Assembly: GCA_016191785.1 (NCBI GenBank)
Contig: JACPVJ010000166.1
Coordinates: 1 to 45,613, forward strand
DNA length: 45,613 nucleotides
Source: Myxococcales bacterium
GTDB taxonomy: Bacteria > Myxococcota_A > Polyangia > Polyangiales > Polyangiaceae
Reading direction: 5' to 3'
Program-made: the position numbers and the translations under genes
Shown: one piece after another, positions 29,203 to 37,068 of the stretch
Layout of the letters: every line of letters begins with the position of its first letter
Numbering within the stretch: position 1 is the stretch's first letter
Notes under the pieces: generated by a model
What the model saw: only the letters and a program-made list of their open reading frames with translations
Database searches by the model: none
Told to the model about the DNA's origin: nothing

Positions 29203-30495
29203 ATGGCGCAGCATCGCACGAAGACGCGTTGGGTGAGCACCGGGGTGAGTGCGGTCGTGTTCTGGGTGGCCAGCGTCGCAGGCGCGCAGCCCTCGGTGCC
29301 GGAGCCGCCGCCACCGGCCGACCCCTGGTACGAAGCCGTGCAGCTCAGAGCGTTCGCCGATGGCTACACCAGCGCCAACTGGGCCTTTCCCAAGCCCGCG
29401 ACCTACCAGCCGCCGACGCGCTACTACGACGGGCCTCAAGGGTTCGGCCTGGCCTGGGTCGGGCTCGACGCCGCGTTCGCGCCAGAGCCGGTGGGCGGCA
29501 GCTTGAGCCTGCGCTGGGGTCCCTCGGCGACGTTGCACGCTGGGCGCGACGCGGGCAGCGGGCTCGAGTACGTGAAGCAGGCCTTCGTCGCCTGGCGACC
29601 GGGCTCCGGCACGGTCACGCTCGAGCTCGGGAAGTTCGACACCTTCGTGGGCGCCGAAGTGGCCGAGAGCCAGGACAACTTCAACTACACGCGCGGCCTC
29701 TTGCACTCGTTCGCCCAGCCGCGCTTCCACACGGGTCTGCGAGCCCGCGCCGATCTGGTCGACGGCCTGACCCTGACCGCGATGGTGGCCAACGGCAACG
29801 ATCGCTCGCTGGACGACAACGTCGGCAAGACCTTCGGGCTCGGGCTGAGCGTGAACCCCAGCGACTCGTTCGGAGCGACCTTGGGCTGGATCGGCGGCCC
29901 CGAGCAGAGCGACTCGGCCGAGGTCGCGTGCACCAGCGGCACGGCCTACGACCCGAAGGTCGGAACCTGTGCGGCGAAGGCGGGCGCCCCGGCCCAGACC
30001 CACGTGGTCGATCGCGGCGGCGCCAACGACTTCGACGCCTGGCGCCACTTGATCGACCTGACCCTGACGCTCGAGCCGATGGAGACCCTGGCGATCGTGC
30101 TCAACGCCGACTACGGGGTCGAGGGCGTCCGCCCGGACGACACCAGCATCGACGCCGCTCCGAAGGCGGAGAAGTGGTACGGCGCGGCGCTGCTCACTCG
30201 CATGCAGCTGAGCGAGTCATGGGCGGTGGCGCTGCGCGGTGAGTACCTGGCGGATCCGGACGGCCGCGCGCTCTCGTACACCCTGCCCGGCGGCGCCCGG
30301 CTCGAGGAGACCGCGCTGGCCAGCGCGACCTTCACCGTCGAGGTGAAGCCCACGGACAACTTGATTCTCCGACTCGAGAACCGCGGCGACTTCGTGCTCG
30401 ACGCGACTGACAAGCAGATCTTCCGCGAGAAGGTCCGCGACAGCTCGGACAAGCTCTTCACCACCACGCTGGGCGTGGTCGTGACCACGAACTGA
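29203..30495 (+). CDS. OmpL-type beta-barrel porin (bbp2 family)
   Basis: A 430-residue outer-membrane protein with a signal peptide (about 1-28, ending SVAGA). The mature chain alternates in beta-barrel fashion with many aromatic girdle residues: VQLRAFADGYTSANWAFP, LEYVKQAFVAWRPGSGTVTLELGKFDTFVGAEVAESQDNFNYTRGLLHSFAQP, VNPSDSFGATLGWIGGPEQ, and a final Asn-ending strand TTLGVVVTTN. The KFDTFVGAE...NYTRG block typifies the OmpL-like/putative porin-2 family. The start has a good CGGAGGACC ribosome binding site. It probably allows passive passage of small solutes. Confidence 0.88.
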   Translation: MAQHRTKTRWVSTGVSAVVFWVASVAGAQPSVPEPPPPADPWYEAVQLRAFADGYTSANWAFPKPATYQPPTRYYDGPQGFGLAWVGLDAAFAPEPVGGSLSLRWGPSATLHAGRDAGSGLEYVKQAFVAWRPGSGTVTLELGKFDTFVGAEVAESQDNFNYTRGLLHSFAQPRFHTGLRARADLVDGLTLTAMVANGNDRSLDDNVGKTFGLGLSVNPSDSFGATLGWIGGPEQSDSAEVACTSGTAYDPKVGTCAAKAGAPAQTHVVDRGGANDFDAWRHLIDLTLTLEPMETLAIVLNADYGVEGVRPDDTSIDAAPKAEKWYGAALLTRMQLSESWAVALRGEYLADPDGRALSYTLPGGARLEETALASATFTVEVKPTDNLILRLENRGDFVLDATDKQIFREKVRDSSDKLFTTTLGVVVTTN

Positions 30496-30720
30496 GACGT
30501 CTCCGCGAACACGAGCGCGAACCGCCAAGTCGCCAAGGTCGCCGAGGGGCGCAAAGGGTCTTTTTTGAGAAGCTTCACCGCCTCGCGCTCGTCGAGACTG
30601 CCATCCCTGTTCTGACCCACTTCAAGATCCCCGTGGCGAATCTTGGCGTCCTCCGCGCCTTGGCGGTTTTTCAAACGCCGCGACGCGCGTGAGCGCGAAC
30701 TGAGACGGTCTCCGCGAACA
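30488..30720 (+). repeat. Direct repeat pair CGAACTGAGACG(G)TCTCCGCGAACA
   Basis: CGAACTGAGACGTCTCCGCG begins at 30488 and continues to 30511. A copy with one extra G begins at 30696 and ends at 30720. Each contains the palindrome GAGACGTCTC (or GAGACGGTCTC). The first copy includes the porin's AAC TGA codon and stop. Both copies flank the inverted element at 30520-30668. Confidence 0.55.
30520..30668. repeat. Inverted GCCAAG-type intergenic repeat
   Basis: AACCGCCAAG (30520-30529), continuing GTCGCCAAGGTCGCC, is mirrored by CTTGGCGGTT (30659-30668), preceded by CTTGGCGTCCTCCGCG. The CGCCAAGNCGCCAAG unit is a common intergenic repeat style in many bacteria. The two arms face each other and bracket about 130 bases with no gene that I can see. 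Confidence 0.55.
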
Positions 30721-30744
30721 GCGGAACGGGGAATCAGACCCGAG

Positions 30745-33606
30745 CTACTTCAGCTCGTCGGCGGCCTGGAGCACTTCGGGGTGCTTCTTCAGCTTCTTCT
30801 GCAAGAGCGCGACGTAGCCCTTGGCGCGGCGATCCTTGGTCACCGCCAGGGCACGGGCGGCCACCACGCGGAGCAAGAGCGGCGCCTCGTCCGGCGGCGG
30901 ATCGAGCTGCGAGGCCTTGGCGCGGGCCTCGGGAGCGCGGCCACCCTTGGCGTCCACGTACATCCGAAGCCACCCGCCGAGCGGCCCGAGCAAGCTCGGG
31001 TACTTGGCGATGAGATCGCGGGCGGGACCGGGTTGGTTCTTCGCCATCAGGCTGAACACGCGCTCGACCAGCACCGGAACGGTGGTGCTGCCCTGTTCGA
31101 GCGCGATCGCCGAGAGCTTCTCGGTGTCGTCCACCTTGCCCTGATAGCGACGCAGGCGCGAGAGCCGGAGCGCGTACACCGGCCGACTCGCGCCGTCGCC
31201 CCAGTCCTTGGTCAACTTCTCGGCGAGCACCAGGTCGCCGCTGACCAGCGCCGCGTCCACCGCGACCAGCTCGCCCCAGGGGATCGATGGATTGGCCATC
31301 GCCTCGAGCTTGTCGGCTGCGGGCACGTCCACTCCGGTGATGGCGGCGGGCATGAGCGCGAACGAGATGTAGTCGGGGTGCTTCTGGGGCAGCTCGCCCA
31401 TGGCCTCGATGGCGCTGCCGAGCTCGGCGCCGTCCAGGGTCTCGTAGGCGAGCACCGCCCGCACGACGGCCACGTCGCTCATCTTCGGATCGAGCTCTTC
31501 GATGGCTTTCTTCGCTTCGTCCAGCCGGCCGCCGAGCAGCGCGACGCGCGAGGCGAGCACCCGGGCCTGGGGGTAGAGCGCCGAGAACTGCAGCGCGCGC
31601 AGGGCTGCCTTGCGCGCGAGCTTCTCGTCACCGGCCTTGATGGCGAGGAAGCCGAGCTCGGTCGCGATGGCCGGCGTGTCCGAGAGCAAGATGGCGCTGT
31701 CGATGGACGCGATCGCCTTCTTCTCGAGCTCACCGGCGATCGCCTGGATGGCTTCCACCACCGCGGGCACGGTCAAGAGGGGCGCGATCAAGACCTTCCG
31801 GTCTTCGTCCGACAGGCTCGCCGACTTGGGGAGCTCTTTCGGGCGATCGGGATCGACCGCCCAGGCCAGCGCCTCGAGGGCGCGGGTGGTGGCCGTCTCG
31901 CCGGTCTTCTTCTTCAGCTCTTCGATGACGGGCTTGCCCTTCTCGGGTCCGAGCTCGAGCAGCACGGCGCGCGCCAGAAGGACGTCCGCGACCAAGAGCT
32001 TCGGGTCGAGGGCCCGGGCCGCCTCGTAGCGCTCGATCGCGCGTCGATCGCCGGCGCGCTCGAGCACGGCGCCGGCCGTGAGCTGATAGTAGGCGTCCTT
32101 TCCCGAGTCCTTGTCGTACTTGGGCAACGACGCCGCGGCACCGGCCAGGTCGCCCTCGACCAGGTACGAAGCCAGCTTGCCGAACACCACCTCGGACTCG
32201 GGCACCTGCACCGCCCGGGCGCGGTGCATGGCCGCATCGATGCCGCGGGCCTCACCCGGCAAGAGCAGCGCACCGAGCACGCGGTTCTGAAGCCAGAGCT
32301 TGGCCGCTCGCGAGCTGCGGGAGTCGAGCTCGAAGATCCGGCTCAGGCGGTCGTCGGTGGACTTCAGCTGGGCCATCTCGCCGCTGTGCAGCATCACGTC
32401 GACTTCGTCGCTGAGCCGCCCCGCGAGCGCGGCGCGGTCTTGCTGGACCTTGCGGGCATAGATGAAGCCGCCGCCGCCGATCGCCAAGATCAGCACCGTC
32501 GCGACGATGAACACCCATGAGCCTCGGCTGCGCTGAGCAGCGGCGGCCTCCCAGGCCGGCGCCGCCCCGCCGCCCGGCTCGTAGATCCCGACGCGGGCCA
32601 GGCTCTCGAGGACTGCTTCGGGGCTCGGGTTGGCGACGTCCTCGGATCGAGCCGGCTGTGAGTCGTCCTCTTCCAGGGGCCCCCGGGGGATCGGCGCGTA
32701 GCCGCCGCCGGAGGGAGACGAGGGCGCAGGCGGCTGCCACGCGGGCGGCGCGTGCCGTGGGGGTGGCGGTGGACGGGCCGCGGGCTGCTCGTGATAGGCG
32801 GCCTCGGGCGCGAACATCGCCGGGTCGTGTCCCTGGCGCCGGGTCGTGGTCCCCGAGCCGCTCGGGAACTGGTCGCGCGGGACGGGCCCCGTCGGCGGCG
32901 GACGATGCACGGTCGTTTCGTCGTCGTCGGCCAGGCTCGGGACGCGGGGCGCCCCGGGCATCGCGGCGGGCACCGGCACCGGCGGCAACGGGGGTGGAAC
33001 CGAGCGTGGACGAGCGTTGTGCATCTGCGGCCGTGCGGCGGGGGGCGGCGCCTGCCCCGCCGACTTGCGCATGGTGGGCGCCTCTTCGGCCCAGGGCGAC
33101 GCAGACGCAGGCGGCATGGCGACCTGCGCAGGGGCCGCGGGGGCCCGGGCGGGGAGCGTCCGGGCCACTTCCTGCGCCACGGCCTGGGGTCCGACGCGCT
33201 TCTGGAGCGCGACGTAGACGTGCGAGCGGTCGTGCCAGACCTTGGTCTCGGGGTCCGCGGCACCGAGCTGAAGGGCCCGCTGCAGCACCTTCTCGGCTCG
33301 GCCGGCGTCGCCCCGGCGGAGCAGCACTTCACCGAGGTAGCGGAAGGCGCGCCCGTCGCGGGCATTCGCCTTCCCGGCGTTGACCAGGGCGTTCTGCGCC
33401 TCGGCCAGGAGCCCGGCGTCGAGGTACATCCGACCGACCGCGAGCATCACCTCGCCGTCGTTGGCGTGCCACTGCTCGGAGCGCACGCCGACCTCGCGGA
33501 CCAGATCCTCGCGGGGCGCGGCGCCCAGCCGCGCGCACAAAGCGACGGTCGACTCGGCGTCGGGATTCGACCGCCAGTCCTCTAAGAGCTGCTCGAAGGC
33601 GCCCAT
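30745..33606 (-). CDS. Large membrane TPR protein (953 aa)
   Basis: The N-terminal part (about 1-140) is TPR-like: VGRMYLDAGLLAEAQNALVNAGKANARDGRAFRYLGEVLLRRGDAGRAEKVLQRALQLG. Next comes a 220-residue Pro-rich disordered linker (APAAPAQVAMPPAS...VPPPLPPVPVPAAM). One membrane helix lies at about 364-385 (WVFIVATVLILAIGGGGFIYA). The remaining ~560 residues are tandem TPR repeats (ALEALAWAVDPDR, KLARKAALRALQFSALYPQARVLASRVALLGGRLDEAKKAIEELDP). Thus a cytoplasmic N-terminal half and a periplasmic TPR half. Function unknown; resembles the envelope scaffold proteins of myxobacterial motility and gliding clusters. It is divergent from purF. Confidence 0.88.
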   Translation of the reverse strand: MGAFEQLLEDWRSNPDAESTVALCARLGAAPREDLVREVGVRSEQWHANDGEVMLAVGRMYLDAGLLAEAQNALVNAGKANARDGRAFRYLGEVLLRRGDAGRAEKVLQRALQLGAADPETKVWHDRSHVYVALQKRVGPQAVAQEVARTLPARAPAAPAQVAMPPASASPWAEEAPTMRKSAGQAPPPAARPQMHNARPRSVPPPLPPVPVPAAMPGAPRVPSLADDDETTVHRPPPTGPVPRDQFPSGSGTTTRRQGHDPAMFAPEAAYHEQPAARPPPPPRHAPPAWQPPAPSSPSGGGYAPIPRGPLEEDDSQPARSEDVANPSPEAVLESLARVGIYEPGGGAAPAWEAAAAQRSRGSWVFIVATVLILAIGGGGFIYARKVQQDRAALAGRLSDEVDVMLHSGEMAQLKSTDDRLSRIFELDSRSSRAAKLWLQNRVLGALLLPGEARGIDAAMHRARAVQVPESEVVFGKLASYLVEGDLAGAAASLPKYDKDSGKDAYYQLTAGAVLERAGDRRAIERYEAARALDPKLLVADVLLARAVLLELGPEKGKPVIEELKKKTGETATTRALEALAWAVDPDRPKELPKSASLSDEDRKVLIAPLLTVPAVVEAIQAIAGELEKKAIASIDSAILLSDTPAIATELGFLAIKAGDEKLARKAALRALQFSALYPQARVLASRVALLGGRLDEAKKAIEELDPKMSDVAVVRAVLAYETLDGAELGSAIEAMGELPQKHPDYISFALMPAAITGVDVPAADKLEAMANPSIPWGELVAVDAALVSGDLVLAEKLTKDWGDGASRPVYALRLSRLRRYQGKVDDTEKLSAIALEQGSTTVPVLVERVFSLMAKNQPGPARDLIAKYPSLLGPLGGWLRMYVDAKGGRAPEARAKASQLDPPPDEAPLLLRVVAARALAVTKDRRAKGYVALLQKKLKKHPEVLQAADELK

Positions 33607-33777
33607 CGGGGTCGAGAGGATAGTCAGAAGGCTCGAAAAGCTCTAAGAGTTTCGCGGTCCGCTCCGAAATCGGACGGCTCCGGGCCCGCCGCCCGCCCCC
33701 GGGCCCCACCGGGGGCCTGGCACGAGCCCCCTCAGTTGTGCAGTATCCACCCGGGCACGCGCCCCAGAAAGACCGTC

Positions 33778-35229
33778 ATGTGCGGCGTCTTCGGCATCCA
33801 CGGCCACCCGGAAGCGGCCAACCTGACCTACCTCGGACTGCACGCGCTGCAGCACCGCGGGCAAGAGAGCGCGGGCCTGGTGGCGAGCGACGGCCAGCAG
33901 CTGTTCTTGCACCGCGGCATGGGACACGTGATCGACGTCTTCCCGCCCGAGCAGATCGCGAAGCTCAAGGGCACCAGCGCCATCGGGCACGTCCGGTACT
34001 CGACCGCCGGCGGCTCGTTCCTGAAGAACGCGCAGCCCCTCGCGGTGGACACTGCGCGCGGCTCGGTCGCGGTCGCCCACAACGGCAACCTGACCAACGC
34101 CGAAGCGCTCCGCGAGAAGCTCGAAGAGCGCGGCTCGATCTTCCAGAGCGTGAGTGACACCGAGGTGATCGTTCACCTGATGGCGATCAGCAAGGCCCGC
34201 CAGCTCGAGGACCGCATCGCCGACGCTCTGCGCCAGGTCGAGGGCGCTTACTCGCTGTTGTTCCTCACCGAGCAGACGATGGTCGCCGTGCGAGACCCCC
34301 GGGGCATCCGCCCGCTGTGCCTGGGGATCTTGCCTGGCAAGCCCGATGCGCACGTCATCGCCAGCGAGCCCACGAGCTTCGATCTGATCGACGCCGAGTT
34401 CGTCCGGGACGTGGAGCCGGGGGAAATGCTGGTGATCGACCAGCGGGGGATCCAATCGTCGCGGCCCTTCGATCGCTCCCCCCGAAGCTCGTGCATCTTC
34501 GAGTACGTGTACTTCGCCCGGCCGGACTCGACCCTCGACGGGATCAGCGTCTACGAGGCGCGCAAGCACCTCGGGCGCGCGCTGGCGCGCGAGCACGGCG
34601 TCGCCGCCGACGTCGTGATCCCGGTACCGGACTCGGGGGTCCCGGCGACCATCGGCTTCGCCGAAGAGAGCGGCGTCCCCTTCGAGATGGGGCTGGTGCG
34701 CAGCCACTACGTCGGGCGCACCTTCATCGAGCCCCAGCAGAGCATCCGGCACTTCGGCGTGCGCCTGAAGCTGAACCCGATCAGCGACACGCTGCGCGGC
34801 AAGCGCGTGGTGGTGGTGGACGACAGCATCGTGCGCGGCACCACCAGCCGGAAGATCGTGAAGATGCTGCGAGACGCCGGCGCTCGAGAGGTGCACATGC
34901 GCATCTCGAGCCCGCCCACGGCCTGGCCCTGCTACTACGGCGTCGACACGCCGACCCGAGGCGAGCTGATCGCGTCGAGCCACTCGGTCGACGAGATCAA
35001 CCAGTACATCACCAGCGACAGCCTGGCGTACCTGTCGCTGCCGGCGATGCTCGAGGCGGTCACCGCCGCCCGGCCACGCTCGCCAGGGAACGGCGCGGCG
35101 CGCAGCCTGCCGGTGGCCCCGTCGCGGCCCGACCCGCAGTCGTTCTGTCACGCCTGCTGGAGCGGCGAGTACCCCATCGAGTTCACCCCGCATCCGCGCC
35201 AGCGACACGTCCGGCTGATGGAGCGTTGA
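33778..35229 (+). CDS. purF: Amidophosphoribosyltransferase
   Basis: 483 residues, first step of purine synthesis: PRPP plus glutamine to phosphoribosylamine. MCGVFGIHGHPEAA places the catalytic Cys2 right after Met. The PRPP loop VVVVDDSIVRGTTSRKI is near residue 344. Four cysteines match the [4Fe-4S] ligands of the Bacillus-type enzyme: SCIFEYVYFARPDS, WPCYYGVD, and the CHAC of FCHACWSGEYPIEF. Bacillus PurF has a propeptide; here the ATG at 33778 gives none, although the frame opens at a TTG (33736) that would add 14 residues. The stop overlaps the next gene's ATG by one base (TGATG). Confidence 0.96.
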   Translation: MCGVFGIHGHPEAANLTYLGLHALQHRGQESAGLVASDGQQLFLHRGMGHVIDVFPPEQIAKLKGTSAIGHVRYSTAGGSFLKNAQPLAVDTARGSVAVAHNGNLTNAEALREKLEERGSIFQSVSDTEVIVHLMAISKARQLEDRIADALRQVEGAYSLLFLTEQTMVAVRDPRGIRPLCLGILPGKPDAHVIASEPTSFDLIDAEFVRDVEPGEMLVIDQRGIQSSRPFDRSPRSSCIFEYVYFARPDSTLDGISVYEARKHLGRALAREHGVAADVVIPVPDSGVPATIGFAEESGVPFEMGLVRSHYVGRTFIEPQQSIRHFGVRLKLNPISDTLRGKRVVVVDDSIVRGTTSRKIVKMLRDAGAREVHMRISSPPTAWPCYYGVDTPTRGELIASSHSVDEINQYITSDSLAYLSLPAMLEAVTAARPRSPGNGAARSLPVAPSRPDPQSFCHACWSGEYPIEFTPHPRQRHVRLMER

Positions 35230-36143
35230 TGTTCGAGTCCCTCCCCGACAAGGTGTCCATCTACGAGGTCTCACCGCGAGATGGCCTGCAGAACGAGGCG
35301 GCGCCCATCCCGCTGGCGGCCAAGCAGCGCCTGGTCGACGCCCTGCTCGCCGCGGGCATCGAGCGACTCGAGCTGACCAGCTTCGTCTCGCCGCGCTGGG
35401 TCCCGCAGCTGGCCGACGCCGACGAGCTGGTGCGCGGAGTGAGCGCGCGACCCGGCGTCACCCTCAGCGCGCTCTGCCCCAACGCCAAGGGTTTCGAGCG
35501 CGCCAGGGCGGTCGGTCTCCACGAGATCGCGGTGTTCCTCTCGGCCAGCGAGACCCACAACAAGAAGAACACCAACAAGACGGTGGACCAGTCGATCGAC
35601 ACCTTCTCCGACGTGGTCCCCCCGGCGCTCGAGGCGGGGATGCGCGTCCGGGCCTACGTCTCCACCGTCTGGGGTTGCCCCTACGAAGGCGACGTCGACC
35701 CGGCGCGGTCGCTGGCGATCACCCAGCGCTTGCTCGCGCTCGGTTGCTATCAGGTGTCGCTGGGCGACACCATCGGGGTCGGCACGCCGCTCCAGACCCG
35801 GCGGCTCTGCCAATTGTTCTTGGCCGAGGTTCCCGCCGACAAGATCGCGCTGCACCTGCACGACACCCGCGGCACGGCGCTGGCCAACGCACTGGTCGGG
35901 CTCGAGCTCGGGGTGCGCGACTTCGACAGCTCGGTCGCCGGGCTCGGCGGCTGCCCCTATGCTCCCGGGGCCGCCGGCAACCTGGCGACCGAAGATCTGG
36001 TCTTCATGCTGCACGGCATGGGGATCGCGACGGGCATCGATCTCGAGGCGCTGATCGAGGCGGGGCGCGTGGCCGAGGCGGTGACCGGCCGGCGCCTGCC
36101 CGGCAAGGTCCACCAGGCCGGCTCGTTCAAGCTCCGGGGTTGA
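35229..36143 (+). CDS. mvaB: Hydroxymethylglutaryl-CoA lyase
   Basis: 304 residues; splits HMG-CoA into acetoacetate and acetyl-CoA in leucine breakdown. Motifs: SPRDGLQNEAAPIPL, LELTSFVSPRWVPQLADADEL, HLHDTRGTALANAL with the metal histidines, and SVAGLGGCPYAPGAAGNLATEDLV, the family signature with the catalytic cysteine. The start was chosen at the ATG overlapping purF's stop by one base (TGATG), which implies translational coupling. Its reading frame is open far upstream in purF's shadow, but homology begins here (MFESLPDKVSIYEVSPRDG). The purF-lyase coupling is functionally odd. Confidence 0.95.
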   Translation: MFESLPDKVSIYEVSPRDGLQNEAAPIPLAAKQRLVDALLAAGIERLELTSFVSPRWVPQLADADELVRGVSARPGVTLSALCPNAKGFERARAVGLHEIAVFLSASETHNKKNTNKTVDQSIDTFSDVVPPALEAGMRVRAYVSTVWGCPYEGDVDPARSLAITQRLLALGCYQVSLGDTIGVGTPLQTRRLCQLFLAEVPADKIALHLHDTRGTALANALVGLELGVRDFDSSVAGLGGCPYAPGAAGNLATEDLVFMLHGMGIATGIDLEALIEAGRVAEAVTGRRLPGKVHQAGSFKLRG

Positions 36144-36155
36144 GCTGGAAAAGCT

Positions 36156-36190
36156 GCCAAAACGTTTCGCAACCCTGAAACTTTTGCGGC
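36156..36190. repeat. Inverted repeat upstream of the PilZ gene
   Basis: GCCAAAACGTTTC (36156-36168) and GAAACTTTTGCGGC (36177-36190) form a near-perfect inverted repeat with an eight-base loop. It lies about 70-100 bases upstream of the predicted sigma-54 start, a usual place for an enhancer-binding-protein site. It could equally end the purF/lyase transcript, but no T-run follows. Confidence 0.45.
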
Positions 36191-36232
36191 GCTCGGTCCC
36201 GGCGAATCCAGCAGAAATCTGCCGTTTCCCGG

Positions 36233-36248
36233 TGGCACGCGCCGTGCA
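36233..36248 (+). promoter_or_regulatory. Candidate sigma-54 (-24/-12) promoter of the PilZ gene
   Basis: TGGCACG (36233-36239), four bases, then GTGCA (36244-36248). Against TGGCACGNNNNTTGCW there is one mismatch, and GG/GC spacing is exact. The predicted +1 is 36259, two bases before the ATG, which has no Shine-Dalgarno. A leaderless sigma-54 mRNA would be unusual, so chance is possible. Confidence 0.4.
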
Positions 36249-36260
36249 CTGCGCGACCGA

Positions 36261-36575
36261 ATGTCCGCGTTGCCCCGGGAAGAGCGCCGCCTCCACCGTC
36301 GCGTTCAGCTGAAGGCTCGAGCCGAGCTGGACGACGGCGCGAGCGTGCAGCCCGGGCGCTGCGTCGATCTGTCGATCGGTGGCCTGAGCATCGCCACGAG
36401 CGTGCTGCCCGAGTCCGGCGCCACGGTCCGCGTCAACGTCGAGCTGGCGCCGGGCCAGTGGGTGCAAACGGTGGGCGAAGTGGTGCGCAGTCGAGCCGGC
36501 CTGACCGGCGTCCGGTTCACGCGCCTCGATCAGCGCGCGCTCACCAGCATCTTCTCGCGCGTGGCAGCCAACTGA
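36261..36575 (+). CDS. PilZ-domain protein
   Basis: A 104-residue PilZ protein. ERRLHRRVQLKARAEL holds the Arg-rich c-di-GMP loop, and CVDLSIGGLSIATSV the DxSxxG motif (DLSIGG) in canonical form. The remaining strands are present: VRVNVELAPGQWVQTVGEVVRSRAGLTGVRFTRLD. Unlike the second PilZ protein in this window (13002-13334), both binding motifs look intact, so c-di-GMP binding is likely. It is a single-domain effector and may modulate motility or exopolysaccharide. The gene is monocistronic with an upstream sigma-54-like site and inverted repeat. Confidence 0.9.
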   Translation: MSALPREERRLHRRVQLKARAELDDGASVQPGRCVDLSIGGLSIATSVLPESGATVRVNVELAPGQWVQTVGEVVRSRAGLTGVRFTRLDQRALTSIFSRVAAN

Positions 36576-36593
36576 CCCGCGGGCGCGCCGGCC

Positions 36594-37055
36594 TCACTTC
36601 ATGCGGAAGCCCTGCACCGCTTGGTCCAGCTCGGGGGCGCCCTTTTCCATCAGCTCTTTTGTTCCGCCGGCTTCCAGCAGGAAGATCTGATCGGGCGTGA
36701 CGAAGATCGTGACGTAGTAGAGGTGCGGCTTGCCGCTCTCGTCGTGCCCGAAACGCAGCTGCTTGCCGTCGAGCCCGCTCTGGGTCTTCACGTCGCGCGT
36801 GCCGAGCAGCGCGTAGCCGCCGCGCTGGCGCATGCGGTTTTCGACCGCGCGAACCCAGAAGGCCACCTCGCCCTTGGGCTCGTGCTCGATCTCGCGCACC
36901 GCGATCACCAAGCCGTCGGCGGTGGTCGCCCGGTAGTCGTAGGCCTCTTGATCTTCGAGCTCGACGAAACCCGGAGGCGTGGTCGCCTCGAAGTTGTGCC
37001 CGCAGCCGAAGAGCGGCAGCGCCGCCAGACTCAGAGCCGTGATGAAGCGCTTCAT
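36594..37055 (-). CDS. Small lipoprotein, function unknown
   Basis: A 153-residue exported protein with lipobox PLFGC after a short signal. The mature part (ATTPPGFVELEDQEAYDYRATTADGLVIAVREIEHEPKGEVAFWVRAVENRMRQRGGYALLG...DGKQLRFGHDESGKPHLYYVTIFVTPDQIFLLEAGGTKELME) alternates strands and two helices, in a pattern like the PsbP/Mog1 or DcrB-type fold. That is an impression from motifs, not a firm match. The gene starts 13 bases after the DUF4349 stop, so it is probably co-transcribed with it. Confidence 0.7.
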   Translation of the reverse strand: MKRFITALSLAALPLFGCGHNFEATTPPGFVELEDQEAYDYRATTADGLVIAVREIEHEPKGEVAFWVRAVENRMRQRGGYALLGTRDVKTQSGLDGKQLRFGHDESGKPHLYYVTIFVTPDQIFLLEAGGTKELMEKGAPELDQAVQGFRMK

Positions 37056-37068
37056 GACCGTTCTCCTG

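Noticed and set aside
30496..30744. Small gene in the repeat-rich gap after the porin gene
   Set aside because: No frame with a plausible start and protein-like composition; the sequence is explained by the direct and inverted repeats.
33700..33778. TGGCACG at about 33718 as a sigma-54 site for purF
   Set aside because: The downstream TTGC/TGC element is replaced by CCCCC, so the -12 half is absent.
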